DNA of 64,000 nt from Pseudonocardia nigra. Its GTDB lineage: Bacteria > Actinomycetota > Actinomycetes > Mycobacteriales > Pseudonocardiaceae. Below, piece after piece: positions 17,940-25,820 of this stretch. The stretch lies in assembly GCF_019396355.1 (NCBI RefSeq), contig NZ_JAHKRK010000009.1, forward strand, positions 1 through 64,000. The letters are read 5' to 3'. The translations under genes were made by a program, and so were the position numbers. The notes beneath the pieces are model-generated. The model was given only the letters and a program-made list of their open reading frames with translations. It did no database searches and was not told the origin of the DNA. The stretch's first letter is position 1. Every line of letters starts with the position of its first letter.

Positions 17940-18851
17940 TCAGCGACGGGAGCGCCGGTCGATCGCCGCTCCGACCTTGGCCATGAGGTCGCCGAAGTCG
18001 CGGTAGACGTCCAGGTCGGTGGCGTAGAACATCGACCAGCCGTCGTCCTGCAGGAAGTTGTGGCGGCGGCGGTCGGAGCGCCGGCGGTCCGGCGTGTCGT
18101 CGTGGTACTGCTCCCCGTCGTACTCGATGCCGACCTTGACCTCCTCCCACCCCAGGTCGATCCACCGGCAGGCCTTTCCGCGTGCGTCCGGGACCGGTAG
18201 TTGGAGCGTCGGTGGCGGCAGCCCGGCGTCGTGGCAGCGCAGGCGCAGGCGGGACTCCTGCGGCGACTCGGGGCGGTGGTCGGCGAGCGGGATCAGCTCG
18301 CGGGCCTGCCGCACGCCGCGCAACCCGGCATGCCGTTCCACCTCTGCTGCCAGCGACTCCGGGGTGCAGACACCTGCCGCCGAGGCCGCGTCGAGCACCG
18401 GCAGCACGTCCAGCCGGGGAGCAGGCGGGCGAGGTCGACGGCGGTGCGGTCGGCGGAGGTGGCGAGTGGCCCCGCAGCGCAGCGTGACCACGTCGCGCGG
18501 GGCGAGGGCGAGTTGGTGGGGCCAGAGCCCGTCCCGATGCCGACACGGAAGGTCGGTTCCGACCGCGACGTGTGTGACGGGGTCGTCGAGCACCCCGAAG
18601 CCGTGCAGCTCGGCGGCGGTGTGGAGGCATGCCGGGACCGGCCGGCCGATGCTGAGCACGGCGGCGGCGGCGAGCCGGAGCCGGGCATTTGGCTCGCTCG
18701 TCCGGCAGCGGTACGTGCGCTCGTGCACCGGTAGCCAGCGCCCAGCGCTCACTCGGGAGCGGAGCTCGCGCGGGCTGTAGCAGGTGACTGCCTGACGGGC
18801 GCTGAACGCGCCGTGTTGGGCCGCGGCGATGGCGCGGAGCGGGCTTCGCAT
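17940..18851 (-). CDS. DUF559/AbiEi-like protein with PD-(D/E)XK-type nuclease-like C-terminus, with a compensated double frameshift
   Basis: 303 residues as read. The N-terminus (AIAAAQHGAFSARQAV, RVSAGRWLPVHERTYR) resembles the AbiEi-type antitoxin winged helix, common in actinomycetes. The C-terminus (WIDLGWEEVKVGIEYDGEQYH, followed by RRRHNFLQDDGW) matches the DUF559/Vsr-like endonuclease fold with candidate catalytic Asp/Glu in IEYDGEQYH. Between 18416 and 18476 the frame reads Arg/Pro-rich nonsense while the neighbouring frame reads ATSADRTAVDLARLLP, the family's expected sequence. One extra G in a G4 run and one missing C in a C run would explain this. The gene is flanked by inverted palindromic elements. 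The ATG at MRSPLRA is chosen by similarity. Confidence 0.75.
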   Translation of the reverse strand: MRSPLRAIAAAQHGAFSARQAVTCYSPRELRSRVSAGRWLPVHERTYRCRTSEPNARLRLAAAAVLSIGRPVPACLHTAAELHGFGVLDDPVTHVAVGTDLPCRHRDGLWPHQLALAPRDVVTLRCGATRHLRRPHRRRPRPPAPRLDVLPVLDAASAAGVCTPESLAAEVERHAGLRGVRQARELIPLADHRPESPQESRLRLRCHDAGLPPPTLQLPVPDARGKACRWIDLGWEEVKVGIEYDGEQYHDDTPDRRRSDRRRHNFLQDDGWSMFYATDLDVYRDFGDLMAKVGAAIDRRSRR

Positions 18852-18954
18852 GCCGAGACGATGGCGCCGGAGCCGTCGTCGTGGGGCCCGATCCACGAAG
18901 CTGTGGACAACCCGGAGGGCATGTGGACAACCCTCGCAACTGGGCGCCCGCTCG

Positions 18955-19027
18955 AACCCCCGCGATCAAGGCGAAGACGTCGCTCTGACAGATCGACAAG
19001 GGACGTCAGCGCCTTGATCAGCGGGGT
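18955..19027. repeat. Palindromic element family C, copy 2
   Basis: Inverted copy of the element at 17832-17899, sharing AGACGTCGC, CTGACAGATC and GCGCCTTGATCAGCGG with about eight differences over 70 bases. The arms here are less perfect (three mismatches near the AACCCC end), so this copy has decayed more. Confidence 0.82.
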
Positions 19028-19099
19028 TCGGCTCACCCGGAAGTGCGGACCGGCGGACTTGGTCACGAGATCATCACGACGGGGCAGTAGCCTGGGCCC

Positions 19100-20110
19100 G
19101 TGCGCCTCGGTGTGATCGACGTCGGTTCCAACACCGTCCACCTCCTCGTCGTGGACGCGCACCGCGGTGGCCACCCCACCCCGATGACGTCCGACAAGAC
19201 CGAGCTGCGGCTCGCGGAGAACCTCGACGCGTCGGGCGCGCTGACGAAGGTGGGGGCGGACGCGCTGATCCGCGCCGTGCACCGGGCCAACGCCGCCGCG
19301 GCGGAGGCGGGCTGCACCGATCTGCTCGCGTTCGCCACCTCCGCGCTGCGCGACGCCACGAACTCGGCGGCTGTGCTGGCGAAGGTGCGGGACCAGACCG
19401 GGGTGGCGCTGCAGGTCCTCCCCGGGGAGGACGAGGCGCGGTACACGTTCCTCGCCGTCCGCCGGTGGTACGGCTGGTCGGCGGGGCGCCTGCTGGTGCT
19501 CGACATCGGTGGTGGCTCCCTCGAGCTCGCCGCGGGCCTGGACGAGCTGCCCGCCGCGGCCGCGTCGCTGCCGCTGGGTGCGAGCAGGCTCACCCGGGAC
19601 TGGTTCCGCTCCGACCCGCCCGCCCGCAGGGACATCGCTGCGCTCCGCGACCACCTCGACGCGCAGCTGGCCCCGGTGGCGCGCAGGCTGCGACGCGCCG
19701 GCGATCCCGAGCTCGCGGTCGGCACCTCGAAGACGTTCCGCTCGCTGGCCCGGCTCACCGGGGCGGCGCCGTCGAGCGCGGGGCCGCGGGTCCGCCGGGT
19801 GCTCACCGACGTCGGGCTCCGGCAGCTCGCCTCGTTCATCACGCGGATGTCCGCGGGCGACCTCGCCGAGCTCGAGGGCGTCAGCGCGAGCAGGTCGCGG
19901 CAGCTGGTGGCCGGGGCGCTCGTCGCGGAGGCGGCGATGCGCGCGCTGCGGGTCACACAGCTCGAGATCTGCCCGTGGGCGCTGCGCGAAGGCGTCATCC
20001 TTCGGAGGCTCGACACGCTCGATGGGACGGCTCAGATCGACCGCTCGGCGCAGGACGCGCCGGACGGGCTTGGACGCTTGACGACGTACGAGGCACGGTG
20101 TACTGGATGA
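19100..20110 (+). CDS. ppx: Exopolyphosphatase / pppGpp phosphohydrolase (Ppx/GppA family)
   Basis: 336 residues, the short actinobacterial form. The sugar kinase/Hsp70-type ATPase fold is shown by LGVIDVGSNTVHLLV (phosphate 1 motif), SALRDATNS, LPGEDEARYTFLAV, and LVLDIGGGSLELA (phosphate 2 motif). Family members remove terminal phosphate from polyphosphate or pppGpp; mycobacterial orthologues differ in preference, so the substrate is not settled. The GTG starts seven bases after a TAGCCT -10 hexamer (leaderless). The stop overlaps the next start (ATGA). Location near senX3-regX3 fits a phosphate theme. Confidence 0.9.
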   Translation: MRLGVIDVGSNTVHLLVVDAHRGGHPTPMTSDKTELRLAENLDASGALTKVGADALIRAVHRANAAAAEAGCTDLLAFATSALRDATNSAAVLAKVRDQTGVALQVLPGEDEARYTFLAVRRWYGWSAGRLLVLDIGGGSLELAAGLDELPAAAASLPLGASRLTRDWFRSDPPARRDIAALRDHLDAQLAPVARRLRRAGDPELAVGTSKTFRSLARLTGAAPSSAGPRVRRVLTDVGLRQLASFITRMSAGDLAELEGVSASRSRQLVAGALVAEAAMRALRVTQLEICPWALREGVILRRLDTLDGTAQIDRSAQDAPDGLGRLTTYEARCTG

Positions 20111-21174
20111 GTCCCGAGACCGATCAGCCACGCCAGCGCACGGTCGCCGAGCTGCTCGCCCAGCACGGCGACGCCGGTGCCACCGGTCGTCGGCGCCGCA
20201 GGCGGGAAGCCGACGGGGACGAGGAGGAGGCCCGCCCGGTCAACGGCAACGGCAACGGCGCAGCGCCCTGGCACGTCGCACCGGCTCCGGAGCCCGACCG
20301 TTCGGTGCTGCGGGAGCGGGTGGCCGACCCACAGGCCCGGGAGCAGGGCGGTCGCAGGCGCGCACCCGAGCCCGAGCCGCTTGAGCCGATGCCCTGGGAG
20401 GTTCCGGCGCGGGAGGCGCCCTCCCGGGAGACGCCGCTGCCGAACTTCGCGGTCGAATCGGACCAGGGCAGGCCGCCACCCCCCGCCGCCCGCCGGTCCG
20501 CGCCGGCGCCCGAGCCGGTGCGCGAGCGCCCCACGGAGCAGATCCCGCGCTTCCGGGAGGAAGCGGCCGCCGACGCCGGCCTCACCGCCCCCATCCAGCA
20601 GCAACGGCCGGTCGACGACGCCGAGCCGCAGCACGACGCCGCCGACGACGGCGGACGGTCCACCATGGTCGGCGCGGCCCCGGCCGGCGCGGAGGCGTGG
20701 CACCGCGCCCGCACCGCGTCCCGGCGCGACGAGCCGGACGACGGCGGGCCGCCCACCGAGGCGGCGGCACCGGTGGACTTCGACGACCGTCCCGCCGGAC
20801 TCGGCGCCGCCGATCTCGACGAGGCGGAGCCGGCGTACGCCGACGAGCCAGACGACGAGGCCGCCGGCGCCGAGCGGCCCCGGCGCGGGCTCAGGCAGAT
20901 GGCCGAGGGGTCGGCGGGCCAGGCCTGGGCCGCGGTGCTGGCCCAGTGGATCGCCGGCGCACTCGGCGGGGCGGTGCTGTGGGTGGCCTTCCGGTTCCTG
21001 TGGCGCAGCCTGCCGGTGGTGGCGCTGGCGGCGGCGGTGCTCGTCACCGTGGGGCTCGTCGTGGTCGTCCGCGCGCTGCTGCGCAACGACGACATGCGCA
21101 CCACGGCGTTCGCCGTGCTCGTCGGCCTGCTCTTGACGGTGTCCCCGGCGATACTCGTGCTGCTGGGACAATGA
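20107..21174 (+). CDS. Membrane protein with long disordered cytoplasmic region (Rv0497-like)
   Basis: 355 residues. Residues 1-270 are Pro/Glu/Arg/Asp-rich and probably disordered, beginning with TVAELLAQHGDAG, a start also seen in mycobacterial Rv0497. Two membrane helices follow near the C-terminus (AQWIAGALGGAVLWVAFRFL and LPVVALAAAVLVTVGLVVVV) and a third hydrophobic stretch ends the protein. It overlaps ppx upstream and the isomerase downstream by ATGA, so the three are translationally coupled. Function is unknown; position rather than sequence conservation identifies it. Confidence 0.78.
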   Translation: MSPETDQPRQRTVAELLAQHGDAGATGRRRRRREADGDEEEARPVNGNGNGAAPWHVAPAPEPDRSVLRERVADPQAREQGGRRRAPEPEPLEPMPWEVPAREAPSRETPLPNFAVESDQGRPPPPAARRSAPAPEPVRERPTEQIPRFREEAAADAGLTAPIQQQRPVDDAEPQHDAADDGGRSTMVGAAPAGAEAWHRARTASRRDEPDDGGPPTEAAAPVDFDDRPAGLGAADLDEAEPAYADEPDDEAAGAERPRRGLRQMAEGSAGQAWAAVLAQWIAGALGGAVLWVAFRFLWRSLPVVALAAAVLVTVGLVVVVRALLRNDDMRTTAFAVLVGLLLTVSPAILVLLGQ

Positions 21175-22025
21175 ACGCCGCGCTGCCCGCGATGCGGCCC
21201 GCCCCACCCGTCGCCCTGTCCACCGCGTCGGTCTACCCCGAGCGGGTCGAGGCGGCGTTCGAGCTGGCGGCCGAGCTCGGGTACGACGGCGTCGAGCTGA
21301 TGGTGTGGACCGACCCGGTCAGCCAGGACGTGCCCGCGGTGGCCCGGCTCGCCGAGCGGTACGGCGTGCCCGTGCTGGCCGTCCACGCCCCGTGCCTCGT
21401 CGTCACCCAGCGGGTGTGGGGTGCCGACCCGATCGGCCGGATCCGGCGGTCGGTCGCCGCGGCGGCCGCGCTGGACGCGCGCACCGTGGTGCTGCACCCG
21501 CCGTTCCGGTGGCAGCGTCGCTACGCCGAGGAGTTCGCTGCCGAGGTGGCGCGCGCCGGTGAGCACGCCGGGGTCGCCCTCGCGGTGGAGAACATGTTCC
21601 CGGTGGTCCGTGGCCGGGTCCGCAGCGTCCCGTACAGCCCGGGCTTCGATCCCACCGAGGTCGGGCACGCCCACTACACACTCGACCTGTCGCACACCGC
21701 CGCCGCCGGGTCAGACGCGCTCGCGATGCTCGACCGGATGGGGCAGTCGCTCACGCACGTGCACCTCGCCGACGGCAGCGGGGCGCCGCGCGACGAGCAC
21801 CTGGTCCCCGGGCGGGGCAACCAGCCGTGCGCCGAGGTGTGCGAGCGGCTCACCGAGCGTGGGTTCGGCGGTGTCGTCGTCATCGAGGTGAGCACCCGGC
21901 GGTGCCGCACCCGGCAGGAGCGCACCGCGGTGCTGGCCGAGTCGCTGCTGTTCGCCCGGCTGCACCTGCAGCCCACGGCAGGTGAGCGTCCGGCGCCGCG
22001 GCCCGACCCCGCGCCCGCGCGTTAG
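21171..22025 (+). CDS. Sugar phosphate isomerase/epimerase family protein (Rv0498-like)
   Basis: 284 residues with the xylose-isomerase-like TIM barrel: LSTASVYPERVEAAFELA, LGYDGVELMV, VLAVHAPCLV, ARTVVLHPPFRW, ALAVENMFP, HYTLDLSHTAAAG, THVHLADG and VVVIEVS. Candidate metal ligands are the Glu of VEN, the Asp of LDLSH, His of VHLAD and Glu of IEVS. The substrate is unknown. The gene is third in the ppx operon, overlapping the upstream membrane-protein gene by ATGA, as in mycobacteria (Rv0496-0498). Confidence 0.83.
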   Translation: MNAALPAMRPAPPVALSTASVYPERVEAAFELAAELGYDGVELMVWTDPVSQDVPAVARLAERYGVPVLAVHAPCLVVTQRVWGADPIGRIRRSVAAAAALDARTVVLHPPFRWQRRYAEEFAAEVARAGEHAGVALAVENMFPVVRGRVRSVPYSPGFDPTEVGHAHYTLDLSHTAAAGSDALAMLDRMGQSLTHVHLADGSGAPRDEHLVPGRGNQPCAEVCERLTERGFGGVVVIEVSTRRCRTRQERTAVLAESLLFARLHLQPTAGERPAPRPDPAPAR

Positions 22026-22078
22026 ACGTCGGTCACATCGCCCCCGGCCCGCCGCACCGCGGTGATACCTCTTGTCGG

Positions 22079-22930
22079 ATGCGCCAGCACTCCGCCGTCG
22101 ACACCGCCGACGCCGAGGTCGACCGGGCCCAGCCCTTCCGCGACGCCGTGGCGATCGAGCCGCTCGGCGAGGGGCGCTACGGCGCCGAGCTGGGTCCGCT
22201 GTGGACCGTGGGGACGAAGGCGCACGGTGGCCTGCTGCTCGCGCTCCTGACCCGGGCCGGGCTGGCGCGCCTCGACGCCGACGCCCCGGGCGCCGCGCCC
22301 GACCCGCTGGCCATCGCCGCCGACTTCCTCCGCGCCCCCGACCCGGGGCCCGTGGAGCTGCGCACCGAGGTGCTCAAGGCGGGCCGCACGGCGTCGGTCG
22401 TGGCGGTCCGGATGACGCAGGGCGACCGGCCGATGCTGGCCGCCACGGTCACCGCGGGGCGCCTGCCCGCGGACGAGCCGCAGTGGGCCGACCTGCCGGA
22501 CCTGGCGCCCGAGCCGACCGCCGATGCGACCGACCCCGGTGCGGACGGCCGCGTCTTCGGCCTGGCCTCGGCGTGCGACCTGCGCCTCGACGAGTCGACC
22601 GCCGCGTTCCGCCGGGGCGAGCAGGCCCCTCCGGTGCTGCGCGGATGGGTGCGCCCGCGCGGCGAGCCGGCCGACGTGCTGTTCGCGCTGCTCGCGGGCG
22701 ACATCCTGCCGCCCACGGTGTTCAACGTCGGCGGCCGGTTCGGCTGGGCCCCCACGGTCCAGCTCACCGCCCTGCTGCGCGCCCACCCGGCGCCCGGGTG
22801 GTTGCGCCTGGAGTCGCGCTCGACGGTGGTGGCGGGCACCTGGTTCGACGAGGACGTCGCGGTGGTCGACGCGGCGGGCCGGCTGGTCTGCCAGGCGCGG
22901 CAACTGGCCCTGGCCCCACTGCAGCGCTGA
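22079..22930 (+). CDS. Acyl-CoA thioesterase-like (double hotdog) protein
   Basis: 283 residues. The N-terminal half reads LGPLWTVGTKAHGGLLLALL followed by ADFLRAPDPGPVELRTEVLKAGRTASVV, the hotdog signature of TesB-like acyl-CoA thioesterases; the second half (GWVRPRGEPADVLFALLAGDILPPT, FGWAPTVQLTALL, LRLESRSTVVAGTWFDEDV) is the second hotdog. It probably hydrolyses acyl-CoA esters in the cytoplasm; chain-length preference is unknown. The ATG is very close to a TACCTC -10-like hexamer. The gene stands between the ppx operon and proC; its mycobacterial counterpart also precedes proC. Confidence 0.8.
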   Translation: MRQHSAVDTADAEVDRAQPFRDAVAIEPLGEGRYGAELGPLWTVGTKAHGGLLLALLTRAGLARLDADAPGAAPDPLAIAADFLRAPDPGPVELRTEVLKAGRTASVVAVRMTQGDRPMLAATVTAGRLPADEPQWADLPDLAPEPTADATDPGADGRVFGLASACDLRLDESTAAFRRGEQAPPVLRGWVRPRGEPADVLFALLAGDILPPTVFNVGGRFGWAPTVQLTALLRAHPAPGWLRLESRSTVVAGTWFDEDVAVVDAAGRLVCQARQLALAPLQR

Positions 22931-22952
22931 GGTGCCGCCTGGGAGGCGCCAG

Positions 22953-22995
22953 CAAGGTGACAATGCTGCCACTGGACGGCAGCATCGCCACCTTG
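22953..22995. repeat. Palindromic repeat family A, copy 2 (inverted)
   Basis: Arms CAAGGTGACAATGCTGCC and GGCAGCATCGCCACCTTG with two mismatches and a seven-base loop. The centre carries CACTGGACGG, the reverse complement of the loop of copies 1 and 3, so this copy lies in the opposite orientation. Confidence 0.8.
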
Positions 22996-23048
22996 CCGGC
23001 ACTGGGCGGACGCCGGTACCGCCGGGCGCTGCGGCTACCGTCAGCGCC

Positions 23049-23861
23049 ATGACACGGATCGCGCTGCTCGGGGCCGGGAAGATCGGTGAGGCGCTGCTCG
23101 CGGGACTCGTCGCGTCGGGGCAGGCCCCGGAGGATCTGGTGTTCGTCGAGCGGCACCCGGAGCGGGTCGCCGAGCTGACCGGCCGCCACGGCGTGACCGC
23201 GGTGGACGTGCCGGCGGCCGTCGAACGCTCCGACATCGTGGTGGTCGCGGTCAAGCCGCAGGACATCACGCCCGTCCTCGCCGAGCTCGCCCCGGCGCTG
23301 CGCCCCGGCACCCTGGTGGTGTCGCTGTGCGCGGGCCTGCCCACCGCGCTCTTCGAGGACGCGCTGCCGGCCGGCACGCCGGTCGTGCGGGTCATGCCGA
23401 ACACCCCGATGGTCGTCGGAGAGGCGATGAGCGCGATCTCCCCGGGCACTCACGCCACCGACGAGCAGCTCGCCGTCGTCGAGAAGATGCTCGGCGCGGT
23501 CGGGCGGGTCGTCCGGGTGCCGGAGTCGCAGCAGGACGCGGTGACGGCGCTGTCGGGTTCCGGTCCCGCCTACTTCTTCTTCCTGGTCGAGGCGATGATC
23601 GACGCCGGCATCCTGCTCGGCCTGCCGCGCACGGTCGCGGCCGACCTCATCGTGCAGTCGGCCTTCGGCGCCGCGACGATGCTGCGGGAGTCCGATGACC
23701 ACCCGGTGATCCTGCGCGAGGCGGTCACCTCGCCGGCCGGGACGACGATCGCCGCGATCCGAGAGCTGGAGAAGCACGGGGTGCGGGCGGCCCTCATCGC
23801 GGCGATCGAGGCGGCGCGGGACCGATCGGTCGAACTGGGCCGCGCCGCGGAACGCCGCTGA
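23049..23861 (+). CDS. proC: Pyrroline-5-carboxylate reductase
   Basis: 270 residues. Catalyses the last step of proline synthesis, reducing 1-pyrroline-5-carboxylate with NAD(P)H. Signatures: the Rossmann motif IALLGAGKIGEALLAGL at the N-terminus, VVVAVKPQDI, VVRVMPNTPMVVGEAM, the catalytic-domain TALSGSGPAYFFFLVEAM, and LREAVTSPAGTTIAAIRELE near the end. The ATG is eight bases after a TACCGT -10 hexamer, indicating a leaderless transcript. A family A palindrome lies just upstream. Confidence 0.96.
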   Translation: MTRIALLGAGKIGEALLAGLVASGQAPEDLVFVERHPERVAELTGRHGVTAVDVPAAVERSDIVVVAVKPQDITPVLAELAPALRPGTLVVSLCAGLPTALFEDALPAGTPVVRVMPNTPMVVGEAMSAISPGTHATDEQLAVVEKMLGAVGRVVRVPESQQDAVTALSGSGPAYFFFLVEAMIDAGILLGLPRTVAADLIVQSAFGAATMLRESDDHPVILREAVTSPAGTTIAAIRELEKHGVRAALIAAIEAARDRSVELGRAAERR

Positions 23862-24053
23862 CGCGAGCGCACCGACACAGCGGTGCCCCCATCGGGCGAG
23901 ATGCATCACCCTGACGCGGAACTGAACTCCACCGCGGAGTGAGTGGCCTGTCGAAGTCGTCACAGGCGCACCGCTAAGCTCACCGGGAACATCAGGCGCG
24001 TGCCCGACCGCGGAGCCGGGGACGTCCGGTGCGACCACGAAAGCGGTGATCGG

Positions 24054-24263
24054 ATGCCGTCCGAGCCCTCTGAGATCCACCTCGCTCAGGTGCAGTTCCT
24101 GACCGTGGCCGAGGTCGCGTCGATGATGCGGGTCTCGAAGATGACCGTGTACCGCCTGGTGCACGGGGGCGATCTGCCCGCCGCCCGGGTCGGCCGCTCC
24201 TTCCGGGTGCCCAAGCGGGCCGTGGAGGAGTACCTCCGCAACGCCTACTTCGACGCCGGCTGA
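24054..24263 (+). CDS. Small MerR/excisionase-type helix-turn-helix protein (Rv0500A-like)
   Basis: 69 residues, essentially one winged helix: [48 protein letters not shown]. It looks like a phage excisionase domain but the context (proC upstream, bS22 and SDR downstream) is the chromosomal location of mycobacterial Rv0500A, so it is a housekeeping DNA-binding protein of unknown target. A TAAGCT -10-like hexamer at 23975-23980 would give a ~65-base leader. Confidence 0.85.
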   Translation: MPSEPSEIHLAQVQFLTVAEVASMMRVSKMTVYRLVHGGDLPAARVGRSFRVPKRAVEEYLRNAYFDAG

Positions 24264-24472
24264 GCCTCCCGGGCGTACCCCGTCCGGGCGGACGTCGGCG
24301 CGAGCCGGTCGTTCCGCAGCGGTGGGCGCGGGGCGGCGGGAACCCCCCGGTAGAGTGGGCCCCCGGTCCTCGCCCGGCCACGCGTGCGCTCGTCGCACGC
24401 TCTCCGGCCGGGCATCCCCACCGCATGAGCGGCCCGCACGGGCCGTACCACGACCAGGAAGGGTCCCGACGC

Positions 24473-24574
24473 ATGGGCTCAGTCATCAAGAAGCGCCGCA
24501 AGCGGATGTCGAAGAAGAAGCACCGCAAGCTCCTTCGCAAGACCCGCGTGCAGCGTCGCAGGCTCGGCAAGTGA
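24473..24574 (+). CDS. 30S ribosomal protein bS22 (AURKAIP1/COX24-domain)
   Basis: A 33-residue, extremely basic protein beginning [19 protein letters not shown] and ending RRRLGK, the signature of the tiny actinobacterial ribosomal protein found in mycobacterial ribosome structures (Rv0500B). A strong binding site (AGGAAGGG) precedes the ATG by 9 bases. The codons are strongly G/C-ending, as in highly expressed ribosomal genes. It is easily missed because of its length. Its position between the HTH gene and the SDR gene is conserved in mycobacteria. Confidence 0.93.
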   Translation: MGSVIKKRRKRMSKKKHRKLLRKTRVQRRRLGK

Positions 24575-24690
24575 CGTGCGGCGGCCGGTGGTGACCCGCC
24601 GGCCGCGCCACGGCTCCTCGCTGGGCCTGCGCTTCGCGCAGGCGCTGTGTCGATGATTCGGCTCGCCGTGGCACACGTCTAGTCCGTGAG

Positions 24691-24721
24691 TTGCCCGCGG
24701 GCGCGCCGCGGGGACTAGCAT
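24691..24721 (+). promoter_or_regulatory. Probable housekeeping promoter for the SDR-acyltransferase pair
   Basis: TTGCCC at 24691-24696 and TAGCAT at 24716-24721, with a 19-base spacer, 42 bases before the SDR start. Supported by match to actinobacterial sigma-70 consensus only. Confidence 0.45.
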
Positions 24722-24762
24722 CGGTCACTCGCCGCATCCGTCCGCATCCCTGGGGTAGGCCT

Positions 24763-25800
24763 GTGACGCCGTCCGTCGTGCTCGTCACCGGGGTCAGTCG
24801 CTTCCTCGGTGGTCACCTCGCCGCTCGTCTCGCGGCGAACCCCGACATCGATCGCGTCCTCGGCGTCGACACCGTGCCGCCGCCCCGGGATCTGCTGCGC
24901 CGGATGGGGCGCGCCGAGTTCGTGCGCGCCGACATCCGCAACCCGCTGATCAGCAAGGTCATTTCCCACGCGTCGGTCGACACCGTCGTCCACGCGTCGC
25001 TCTCGGCCAACCCCGGCTCGTCCGGGGGCCGGGTGACGATGAAGGAGATGAACGTCATCGGCACGATGCAGCTGCTCGCGGCGTGCCAGAAGGCGCCGTC
25101 GGTGCGGCGGATGGTGCTCAAGTCCACCACGGCCGTCTACGGTTCCAGCCCGCGCGACCCGGCGCTGTTCAACGAGACCATGACGCCCAAGGACCTCCCG
25201 TCCGGGGGCTACGCCAAGGACGCGGCGGAGATCGAGGGCTACCTGCGCGGCTTCGCCCGCCGTCGCCCCGACGTCTCGGTCACGGTGCTGCGGTTCGCCA
25301 ACTTCATCGGCCCCCGCATCGACACCGTGTTCACCCGCTACTTCGCGCTGCCCGTGGTGCCCACCGTGCTCGGCTACGACGCGCGCGTGCAGCTGATCCA
25401 CGAGGAGGACGGGCTCGCGGTCCTCGAGCGCGCCGCCAGCCAGGAGATCCCGGGCGTCTTCAACGTCGCCGCCGACGGGGTGCTCCTGCTGTCGCAGGCC
25501 ATCCGACGGGCCGGTCGCGTCCCGCTGCCGGTGCCGAGCCCGGCCGTCGGCCCGGTGAGCCGGCTCTTCCGCAGCGCCCGCCTGGTCGACTTCTCCCCCG
25601 AGCAGATGCGGCTGCTGAACTTCGGCCGGGTGGTCGACAACGGGAGGCTGCGCCGCCAGTTCGGGTTCACGCCGCGCTGGACCACGGTGCAGGCGTTCGA
25701 CGACTACGTGCGCGGCCGCGCGCTGCGGCCCGTGCTCGGGCCCGAGCAGGTCGAGTCGCTGGAGCGTGGCCTGCTCGCCCTGGCCAGGGCCGTGCGATGA
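24763..25800 (+). CDS. SDR-family NAD(P)-dependent oxidoreductase/epimerase (Rv0501-like)
   Basis: 345 residues of the extended short-chain dehydrogenase/GalE type: VVLVTGVSRFLGGHLAARL (dinucleotide-binding), FVRADIRNP, VDTVVHASL, KSTTAVYGSS, GGYAKDAAEIEGYL (Tyr and Lys of the active site, YxxxK here as YAKDA, imperfect), RFANFIGPR and FNVAADG. Annotated galE2 in mycobacteria, but the substrate is unproven. The GTG at VTPSVVL is selected because the Rossmann strand follows immediately. The stop overlaps the region of the acyltransferase start, so the pair is an operon. Confidence 0.83.
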   Translation: MTPSVVLVTGVSRFLGGHLAARLAANPDIDRVLGVDTVPPPRDLLRRMGRAEFVRADIRNPLISKVISHASVDTVVHASLSANPGSSGGRVTMKEMNVIGTMQLLAACQKAPSVRRMVLKSTTAVYGSSPRDPALFNETMTPKDLPSGGYAKDAAEIEGYLRGFARRRPDVSVTVLRFANFIGPRIDTVFTRYFALPVVPTVLGYDARVQLIHEEDGLAVLERAASQEIPGVFNVAADGVLLLSQAIRRAGRVPLPVPSPAVGPVSRLFRSARLVDFSPEQMRLLNFGRVVDNGRLRRQFGFTPRWTTVQAFDDYVRGRALRPVLGPEQVESLERGLLALARAVR

Positions 25801-25820
25801 CCCCGCGGAAGGAGGCCGGC

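Larger units (their letters stand above)
17832..19027. mobile_element. Candidate cassette: DUF559-like gene bracketed by inverted palindromic elements
   Basis: Two inverted ~70-base copies of the same palindromic element form the ends, with a single nuclease-like gene between. The unit lies between regX3 and ppx, a neighbourhood otherwise conserved with mycobacteria, as if inserted. No transposase and no target-site duplication were recognised, so mobility is inferred only from the arrangement. Confidence 0.35.

Noticed and set aside
24054-24263. Phage excisionase suggesting a prophage or integrated element
   Set aside because: No integrase or phage genes are near, and the proC-HTH-bS22-SDR order is the conserved chromosomal arrangement.
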